Below, piece by piece: positions 6,958 through 11,185 of a stretch of 11,185 nt of DNA. The translations under genes and the position numbers were made by a program. The notes under the pieces are model-generated. The model saw nothing but the letters and a program-made list of their open reading frames with translations. It was not told where the DNA came from and searched no databases. The stretch is from contig JALWJI010000169.1 in NCBI GenBank assembly GCA_027081695.1, positions 1 through 11,185 of the forward strand, read 5' to 3'. The stretch's first letter is position 1. Every line of letters begins with the position of its first letter. The stretch is from Acidilobaceae archaeon (GTDB lineage Archaea; Thermoproteota; Thermoprotei_A; Sulfolobales; Acidilobaceae).

Positions 6958-7352
6958 CAGGGAGGCTTGGGTTCTTCCTTCAGTATGGGGGTATGAAGTA
7001 GTAGGCCCTTTTTACTCATATAGTGTTCTAATATCCGGAATAGCATGTAAAGACCCGACCTATTATGAAGTACAATAATGTCTTCATCGAAGGATACCGG
7101 GACGTCGTCTCTGGGTCTTCCCGAGTATACAACAGTTATTTTGGGCTTCAGAGCTAGTTTATTTAATGTTTCCTCTGTATCCACAACTGCTATATCGAAT
7201 TCCGAGCCCAAGCCCGATAATGAGGCTCCGTCTATATGCTCAATCGTTATGACTTCTACTCCTTTGTACAGTAGCCATTGCTCGATACAATAGTATATGC
7301 TCTTTTCGCTACGGCCCGTAACAATCAACAGTGCCCGTGGCATAATGATCAT
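6957..7352 (-). CDS. Hypothetical small alpha/beta protein
   Basis: I do not recognise this 131-residue protein. It alternates predicted strands and helices: a hydrophobic strand ALLIVTG near the start, helix, VEVITIEHI, then FDIAVVD, then PKITVVYSGR and DIIVLH, ending with a basic and proline-rich tail. That order suggests a small Rossmann-like or receiver-like domain, but no nucleotide-binding or phosphoacceptor motif is clear. It has a single cysteine (in YYCIEQW) and no signal or membrane segment. The first ATG has a weak upstream site; the ATG three codons later (MPRALLIV) follows GGATGATC by 3 bases, so the true length may be 128. It converges on the regulator with a 24-base gap, so it is transcribed separately and a shared role is not implied. 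Ordered composition and codon use support it as a real gene. Confidence 0.65.
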   Translation of the reverse strand: MIIMPRALLIVTGRSEKSIYYCIEQWLLYKGVEVITIEHIDGASLSGLGSEFDIAVVDTEETLNKLALKPKITVVYSGRPRDDVPVSFDEDIIVLHNRSGLYMLFRILEHYMSKKGLLLHTPILKEEPKPP

Positions 7353-7463
7353 CCATCTTGCTATATTGATTAATATAATAGTCTAATTAAGATAATGCAT
7401 CATAAAACCTTATTCTCATTGTTTTACAGTTATACTCCTCATTTTAAGCGTCTGAGATCTAAC

Positions 7464-7472
7464 CATTATATC
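7464..7472 (+). promoter_or_regulatory. TATA box ahead of the methyltransferase gene
   Basis: CATTATATC is centred about 42 bp before the ATG at 7510. A start site near 7493 would leave a short leader carrying GGAAGGGAG, whose GGGAG core ends 7 bases before the start codon. This may drive the whole plus-strand cluster. The rest of the 157-bp gap shows nothing else I can name. Confidence 0.45.
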
Positions 7473-7509
7473 CTAGAGACTACGGCGTGCCCTGGAAGGG
7501 AGCACTAAA

Positions 7510-8034
7510 ATGAGTAAAGGACATATAATTAGAGAAAGATATGAGGCGACAGCCAAGGGATACGATGAACTTTACCGAGCCGAGCAGTTCGAGAAGTATT
7601 TCATCACGTTAAAGAGATTCCCGCCACATGGACGAGTCCTAGATGCGGGATGCGGGACCGGGCTGTTAATAGAATATCTTGGGCTAAACAAGCTTTTATC
7701 TAGAGTCGATGAGTATGTGTGCCTTGATTATAGTCGGAATATGCTCGATATAGCAAAGGGAAGAGCCAGACTCTATTGTCCATCCAAATGTCTACTTATA
7801 GAGGGAAATGTGGAGGATTTACCATTCAGGGATAATGTGTTTGATCTCGTTTATAGTTTTACGGTTCTCGACCTGGTGGATGATTTAGAGAAAGCAATTA
7901 TGGAGTTCTCTAGGGTATCTAGGGGGAGAGTGATTATGAGTTTATTGAAGAATCTTAGATATAAGGACTTGCTCCTAGAAAAAGAGTATAAGTTGCTCGG
8001 AACTACTTCTAAGGACGTGATATTCTATATCTAA
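7510..8034 (+). CDS. Class I SAM-dependent methyltransferase
   Basis: A 174-residue protein with the Rossmann-fold methyltransferase motifs in order. Motif I is VLDAGCGTG (43-51), which binds SAM. The acidic residue at the end of strand 2 that contacts the ribose is D73 in CLDYS. Motif III is GNVEDLPF (99-106), and motif IV is FDLVYSFTVLD (111-121), the usual Methyltransf_11/25 pattern. The substrate cannot be read from the sequence; these small enzymes act on metabolites, quinones or proteins. It is at the short end for the family because little follows strand 5. The start is supported by a GGGAG site. It is the first gene of a plus-strand cluster, but a 55-base gap containing another possible promoter separates it from the next gene, so co-transcription is uncertain. 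Confidence 0.87.
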   Translation: MSKGHIIRERYEATAKGYDELYRAEQFEKYFITLKRFPPHGRVLDAGCGTGLLIEYLGLNKLLSRVDEYVCLDYSRNMLDIAKGRARLYCPSKCLLIEGNVEDLPFRDNVFDLVYSFTVLDLVDDLEKAIMEFSRVSRGRVIMSLLKNLRYKDLLLEKEYKLLGTTSKDVIFYI

Positions 8035-8040
8035 CTATGT

Positions 8041-8050
8041 GGATATAAGT
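8041..8050 (+). promoter_or_regulatory. Possible TATA box ahead of the 191-residue gene
   Basis: GGATATAAGT lies 45 bp before the ATG at 8090; a start site near 8071 would give a leader of about 19 bases. If active, it starts the three-gene unit independently of the methyltransferase. This is a pattern match only. Confidence 0.3.
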
Positions 8051-8089
8051 CCCGTCTCCTACCCGCTATGATATATGGTGTAATCATAG

Positions 8090-8665
8090 ATGCCGAGAAT
8101 ACAATTAGAGATGAGCGAAGAAACATTAGGTATTATAACTGATCTAGCTGAGAAACTTGGCGCCACCGTGGATGATCTTGTTAGATCATTTGTCGAGACG
8201 CTTAGTGATTATTCCCAGGATATCGTTGATTGGGCATACCAGCTTAAGGTTAGGAAAGAACACCGAGTGGATAGTGTAATGAGCGAACTCATCTATTATG
8301 GTGTTGCCACGCATAAGAACATTATTGATAGAGTCCTAGACGTCCTAAAGGCTAGAGGACGCTATGAGCTCGAATACCTAGAGCTGGACCCAGACACGGG
8401 CTCTCTAGAGATAGAGCTAGTAGCGCTTGAAGGAAGCGATCTACTCTCAGATAGAGTCAGGATAAGCTGGGGCCCTGATGGAGTAATAGTAGAGGCATAT
8501 TATTATCTCGAGGAAGACGAAGAAGCACCTGTTAAACCAGAGATTGAAGGATTCGATTGGGCCTATCTCCCCGACGAACACGCGGTACTCGTAACTGCTA
8601 CAGGTAAGTCCCTCTCAGATATACCTCCTCTATATGAATTTGATAATAATAGTGGACTAAAATAG
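8090..8665 (+). CDS. Unrecognised acidic protein with a ribbon-helix-helix-like N-terminus
   Basis: I do not recognise this 191-residue protein as a named family. Residues 3-45 (strand IQLEMS, helix ETLGIITDLAEKLG, then TVDDLVRSFVETL) resemble a ribbon-helix-helix unit, which could bind DNA or simply form dimers. A helical middle follows (about 45-92), then a beta-rich part (YELEYLELDPDTGSLEIELVAL, RVRISWGPDGVIVEAYYYL) and a very acidic stretch EEDEEAP near 165. There is no signal peptide, membrane segment or cysteine. The start has only a weak upstream site (GGTGTAATC). Eighteen bases separate its stop from the lipoate-ligase-like gene, so the two are probably one transcript. It could be a partner or regulator of that protein; nothing in the sequence decides this. 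Confidence 0.72.
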   Translation: MPRIQLEMSEETLGIITDLAEKLGATVDDLVRSFVETLSDYSQDIVDWAYQLKVRKEHRVDSVMSELIYYGVATHKNIIDRVLDVLKARGRYELEYLELDPDTGSLEIELVALEGSDLLSDRVRISWGPDGVIVEAYYYLEEDEEAPVKPEIEGFDWAYLPDEHAVLVTATGKSLSDIPPLYEFDNNSGLK

Positions 8666-8683
8666 CGTCGGTGAACCTCGACA

Positions 8684-9580
8684 ATGAGCAAGGAAATAGA
8701 CTTACCCCCTGAATACTATGAAGTTAGACTAAACGCGGAAAAACCAGTATATGTGCTAGGCGGAGTTGAGACAATAGCCCTGCGCTCGTCTAACATAGAG
8801 GACAAATGGATATTATCTACTGCCTACTGGAAGTGGCCAACACTACTTGTAGGATACCTAGATAAGCCTCCTATTTCAGACAAACAAGACTTCCTTAGAA
8901 GAATAACCGGAGGAACGACATTTAATCCGGAAAAGTACAGCGAGCCCTACTATACAGCAGTCATAGGCCCTAGAATCGGGAAACGGCCAGTACTTCTAAC
9001 ACGCGTATATGAGCTTATCCATGAACGCCTAGTGGATAGGTGTCAAAGTACGACGTCCACTCTTGAATGTGTTACGAGTCGCGGAGATAGATGCGTTGCT
9101 AGCATTGGTAAATTGCTTCAAAGACCGTTACTCGAGTTCTTCGGCGATAGACAATGTATCGAGAAAATACTAGATTATGATATATGGGACGTGAGCGACG
9201 ACGAGCTGGACAAGGATCTTATCTTGGAAAACAGCCTGGATCGTCATTTAAGCGAGGCATGGCTCCGTCATAATGTTGTTGCAGGACGCTACGTGTTTAC
9301 TAGAACCTGGGAAGAGTTCTATATAGAGATAGATGCATCCCTAGAGCCTCCTCTAATTACAGGATTCGACCTCTACTCAAACATCTTCCTTTATCCACCA
9401 GCCCAAGCAAGATTGCTTATAGACGAGATGATAGGTGCAGTTGCAAGTAGAGTTGCAGGGTTCGAGTTTGTTAATGCATGGAACGGCCTAGTTGAATATG
9501 TGGGCGTTGAGCCAGGAGACTTTAAGGACTTCGTACTTGAGAGCTTCAAAGAATTGGAGAAACTCGCGGGTCTAGAATAA
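8684..9580 (+). CDS. Divergent lipoate/biotin-protein-ligase-like protein, fused LplA-like and LplB-like parts
   Basis: A 298-residue protein with signs of the lipoate-protein ligase fold. WKWPTLLVGYLD (50-60) followed by FLRRITGGTTFN (70-81) parallels the family's W-x-P-x-x-x-x-G and RRxTGGGxVxH signature. Residues 208-250 (TWEEFYIEIDASL, ITGFDLYSNIFLYPPAQARLLIDEMIGA) resemble the C-terminal accessory domain, which many archaea encode separately as LplB. So this looks like LplA and LplB parts in one chain. The signature is degenerate: third Gly is Thr, final His is Asn, and no GxKIAG lysine motif is visible; the matching stretch may be GDRCVAS (134-140). Four cysteines (120, 129, 137, 158) cluster there. 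It may attach a different acyl group, act as a transferase, or be inactive. The start follows GGTGA by 8 bases, and the gene overlaps the next by one base. Confidence 0.6.
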   Translation: MSKEIDLPPEYYEVRLNAEKPVYVLGGVETIALRSSNIEDKWILSTAYWKWPTLLVGYLDKPPISDKQDFLRRITGGTTFNPEKYSEPYYTAVIGPRIGKRPVLLTRVYELIHERLVDRCQSTTSTLECVTSRGDRCVASIGKLLQRPLLEFFGDRQCIEKILDYDIWDVSDDELDKDLILENSLDRHLSEAWLRHNVVAGRYVFTRTWEEFYIEIDASLEPPLITGFDLYSNIFLYPPAQARLLIDEMIGAVASRVAGFEFVNAWNGLVEYVGVEPGDFKDFVLESFKELEKLAGLE

Positions 9581-10272
9581 TGGAGGAAGAACTAGTAATA
9601 TACTCTGAGGAAACTTGGAGGATTCTTAAAGAAAAGAGAAATAAGGCAATAAAAGTTATGAAAACACTAGCACCTCTCGGTAAGCCAGTAATTGTTCACG
9701 GTAGTATTGCAAGAGGAGATGTTAGAGAGGACAGCGATATAGATATAGTGGTATTGGAGCCCGTTGTTCCTGGGCTTCTTGAGTACTATCTTACATCACG
9801 AGGATATAGGATTTATTCGAAGGAAATAATTCAAGCAACTCCAAGCTATATTCCGAAAGTATACGTTTACCTGGATCCATATGAGGAAATAGTTGTCAGT
9901 TATCCCCTCGCGCCACTTAGGCCTAGAGAAAGAGAATTCTACAAGTGGGGTGGCGAGCTTACTCTCAAAGAATTATTGAACAATAAGAGGGTTCCAGGCG
10001 TAAACAAGGACCTATACCTAATCATACCAGTAGAAAAAGGCCACACGATGATACCAGTCCCAGGAAATGAAGAATATACAGCGAAAATCCTTATGGTAAG
10101 TATCGATCTCGTAAGGGAAAGGGTCTCAGTGTTGACCAGGAGAAGAATACATGGCAGAACTGGAGTATTCCTTAAAGTAGAGCTAGGCCCCGACGAACCT
10201 ATAGAATCTGTTATAAAGGAACTAGCAAATAAGAATCCCTTTTTTAGAAGAGCCCTTAGAAACACGCTATAA
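9580..10272 (+). CDS. MNT/Pol-beta superfamily nucleotidyltransferase
   Basis: A 230-residue protein with a clear nucleotidyltransferase core: VIVHGSIARGDVREDSDIDIVVLE, in which G41-S42 binds the nucleotide phosphates and D53 and D55 are the metal-binding pair. This GS-x10-D-x-D pattern marks the MNT/Pol-beta superfamily, which transfers NMP groups to RNA, proteins or small molecules. The C-terminal region of about 150 residues is well charged and not recognised; an arginine-rich LTRRRIHGRTG (187-197) might contact a nucleic acid or phosphates. Two-gene MNT/HEPN toxin systems are an alternative context, but no HEPN gene (R-x4-6-H, small helical) is adjacent and this protein is longer than typical MntA. 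It shares an overlapping TAATG stop/start with the ligase-like gene, so the two are probably translationally coupled and made in similar amounts. Confidence 0.82.
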   Translation: MEEELVIYSEETWRILKEKRNKAIKVMKTLAPLGKPVIVHGSIARGDVREDSDIDIVVLEPVVPGLLEYYLTSRGYRIYSKEIIQATPSYIPKVYVYLDPYEEIVVSYPLAPLRPREREFYKWGGELTLKELLNNKRVPGVNKDLYLIIPVEKGHTMIPVPGNEEYTAKILMVSIDLVRERVSVLTRRRIHGRTGVFLKVELGPDEPIESVIKELANKNPFFRRALRNTL

Positions 10273-10289
10273 ATGAAATAAGAGAGAAT

Positions 10290-10299
10290 CGTTTTTAAT
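10290..10299 (+). promoter_or_regulatory. Probable TATA box of the small membrane protein gene
   Basis: CGTTTTTAAT sits about 40 bp before the ATG at 10335. A start site near 10320 would leave a short leader holding the AAGGAG ribosome binding site. The 62-bp gap after the nucleotidyltransferase therefore probably contains a separate promoter. Confidence 0.4.
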
Positions 10300-10334
10300 C
10301 TGAACCGTTAGATGAAGTTGAATCAAGGAGACGT

Positions 10335-10577
10335 ATGGATTACATAGATGGGAACCAGCTACTAGGACTACTAGGAATGATCCTCGTCTTCGTATCGTTT
10401 ATTGTAAAAGACTGGAAATGGCTTTACACCTTTAACATGAGTGGCGCAACTATCCTCGCGATATACGCTTATCTTAACAATGACCCAATCTTTACGATCG
10501 TAGAAGCTGGAATAGTACTCTTCCTAGCCATAAGGTTGGCAAGAGAACTTCGCGAAAAAAACAATCGATCTCTTTAA
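10335..10577 (+). CDS. Small three-helix membrane protein, resembling the CBU_0592/YgjV-like family
   Basis: An 80-residue membrane protein with three predicted helices at about 8-25, 32-47 and 53-69, and a charged C-terminal tail (RLARELREKNN). The order G-L-x-G at the first helix, K-x-W-x-x-L-Y at its end, N-x-x-G-A in the second helix and a conserved V-E-A at the start of the third recalls small CBU_0592/YgjV-like membrane proteins, whose function is not known. The resemblance is by eye and moderate. The ATG follows AAGGAG by 4 bases, a strong site. It lies 62 bases after the nucleotidyltransferase gene behind its own likely promoter, so a joint role is not clear. Confidence 0.72.
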   Translation: MDYIDGNQLLGLLGMILVFVSFIVKDWKWLYTFNMSGATILAIYAYLNNDPIFTIVEAGIVLFLAIRLARELREKNNRSL

Positions 10578-10579
10578 AC
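10570..10579 (+). promoter_or_regulatory. TATA-like box at the edge of the structured RNA candidate
   Basis: CTCTTTAAAC overlaps the stop codon of the small membrane protein. Its centre is about 20-25 bp ahead of the GC-rich stem that opens at 10595, the spacing expected if transcription begins at the base of that stem. Confidence 0.35.
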
Positions 10580-10590
10580 CAGCATTCTCG

Positions 10591-10690
10591 AGGAGCGGCT
10601 GGGGTCGAGACTCGGGTTCGGTCATCACATGGACAGACTTAATGAGTTATTCAGCAGCGATCGGGCCACTCCATTCCCCAGCCGCCCAAT
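10591..10690. ncRNA. Candidate structured RNA: GC-rich island closed by a 10-bp stem
   Basis: GCGGCTGGGG (10595-10604) and CCCCAGCCGC (10676-10685) are perfect reverse complements and enclose 71 bases. The 100 bases here contain about 58 G or C, against about 37 in the next 100. In hyperthermophiles a local GC peak between genes is a known sign of a stable RNA. A TATA-like box lies at the right distance on the plus strand; the minus strand has a weaker one. Inside, ACTC (10610-10613) can pair with GAGT (10644-10647). It is not a tRNA: there is no T-arm next to the closing stem and no recognisable anticodon arm. It lacks an ACA tail right after the stem, so an H/ACA RNA is unlikely, and no C/D box pair is in standard order. 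The strand and class are unknown. Confidence 0.4.
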
Positions 10691-10721
10691 TACTAATATT
10701 GTTATCGCGAGGATTAAGGAT

Positions 10722-11185
10722 TTACATTTGAGCTGGACATTCCTCTCTTAATGAACAATAATTGCATCTTGGAGATACACGCGGTATAGGAGGCGTGTCT
10801 CTTACTAGTACATTTATTGCTTTTAACAGGAATTCTTCAGCAATGTATCTATCGTATACTCTTATCCCTATAGCCCATTTCTCCTCTTTAGCTGGATATA
10901 TGCCGGTTTCTAGTAGTCTTTTCAATGCTTCTACTAATCCGCTTGTCTCACTGTATGCTACTACAATTAGTTTTTTCTCATAATCTCTAGTCTCTTCTTC
11001 GTCGTCCAGATATCCTGCTAGTTGAAGCCCTGCGTAATCTGAATCGTATATCTTCAGGTTTTTTCTTTGTTTTACCCTTATGTATCCGATGGATCTGTCA
11101 TTTCTGAGTAGTGTGAGATCTGGTGTTACGATTGCTGGGATTCCTTTGACTTCTCCCCTGAAAGTTATTCTGGCGTATTTTAGAT
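10722..11185 (-). CDS. Cas4/RecB-like PD-(D/E)XK nuclease family protein with Fe-S cysteines, C-terminal part
   Basis: The reading frame stays open from the stop at 10722 to the right window edge, giving at least 153 residues of the C-terminal part; the true start lies outside. The visible order is TPDLTLL, GYIRVKQRKN, then DYAGLQLAGYL, and finally RCNYCSLREECP at the end. The Asp of PDL (codon 11118-11120), the strand ending in a catalytic-type Lys, and the Q-L-x-x-Y-like helix are the marks of Cas4 and RecB-family nucleases. The closing C-x2-C-x5-C is the Fe-S cluster signature of that group. The D/E-x-K position reads R-V-K, so the acidic residue that normally binds metal may be missing. 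No cas1, cas2 or CRISPR array is visible, so a role in adaptation is not shown; it may be a stand-alone DNA repair or defence nuclease, or an inactive relative. It is convergent with the small membrane protein gene. Confidence 0.75.
   Translation of the reverse strand, partial: LKYARITFRGEVKGIPAIVTPDLTLLRNDRSIGYIRVKQRKNLKIYDSDYAGLQLAGYLDDEEETRDYEKKLIVVAYSETSGLVEALKRLLETGIYPAKEEKWAIGIRVYDRYIAEEFLLKAINVLVRDTPPIPRVSPRCNYCSLREECPAQM

Noticed and set aside
9939..10265. Minus-strand 108-residue frame inside the nucleotidyltransferase gene
   Set aside because: It is antisense to a protein whose GS...DxD core and TAATG coupling support the plus-strand reading.
10622..10654. C/D-box RNA on the minus strand (CTGA at 10651-10654 and GTGATGA at 10622-10628)
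   Set aside because: The boxes come in D-then-C order, 22 bases apart, with no second pair near the ends of the island, so the standard C-D'-C'-D layout is not met.
10595..10686. tRNA gene in the GC-rich island
   Set aside because: The 10-bp end stem is too long for an acceptor stem, GGTTCGGTC is not followed by a matching T-stem, and no anticodon arm fits.
10628..10750. Plus-strand 40-residue open frame from an ATG in the island
   Set aside because: It has no ribosome binding site, runs into the coding end of the Cas4-like gene on the other strand, and shares the bases of the RNA stem.
10762..10983. Plus-strand 73-residue frame opposite the Cas4-like gene
   Set aside because: The minus-strand frame is open to the window edge and ends in a clear Fe-S cysteine motif.
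1..11185. CRISPR array, insertion sequence or integration site
   Set aside because: No regularly spaced direct repeats, transposase motifs or terminal inverted repeats with target duplications were seen.

Overview
The window looks like a piece of a (hyper)thermophilic crenarchaeal chromosome (Thermoproteota, probably Desulfurococcales-like). This rests on AGA/AGG arginine and ATA isoleucine codons, GGAGGTGA-type ribosome binding sites next to apparently leaderless genes, TATA boxes about 25 bp ahead of starts, a bacterio-opsin-activator-type (Bat-type) HTH regulator, a Cas4/RecB-like iron-sulfur nuclease and small crenarchaeal hypothetical genes. The genus cannot be fixed from the sequence alone.

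Left part (1-3998): a respiratory complex iron-sulfur molybdoenzyme. Three minus-strand genes follow one another as an operon: a Tat-exported molybdopterin catalytic subunit, a four-cluster ferredoxin-like subunit and, cut by the window edge, an NrfD-type membrane quinol subunit. A TorD/NarJ-type assembly chaperone is divergently transcribed from the shared 162-bp control region. The substrate is not settled; a sulfur compound (polysulfide, thiosulfate, tetrathionate), arsenate or formate are the main options.

Centre (4092-7352): a 713-residue quinol-type nitric oxide reductase (minus strand). Divergent from it is a small regulator with four N-terminal cysteines and a Bat-type HTH. Their shared 213-bp region carries a perfect GTTAACC-A-GGTTAAC inverted repeat. 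Together these look like a self-contained NO-sensing and NO-reducing unit. The reductase has proline at the position expected for the second conserved glutamate near its active site. A 128-131-residue hypothetical gene converges on the regulator.

Right part (7510-10577): a plus-strand cluster of a SAM methyltransferase, an unrecognised acidic protein with an RHH-like start, a divergent fused lipoate-protein-ligase-like protein with a degenerate signature motif, an MNT/Pol-beta nucleotidyltransferase overlapping it by one base, and a three-helix membrane protein. The three middle genes are tightly linked and may act together, but no pathway is established.

End (10578-11185): a GC-rich island closed by a perfect 10-bp stem, a candidate structured RNA, lies between the small membrane protein and a convergent partial Cas4/RecB-like gene running off the edge. 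I saw no CRISPR array, tRNA, rRNA or insertion sequence.
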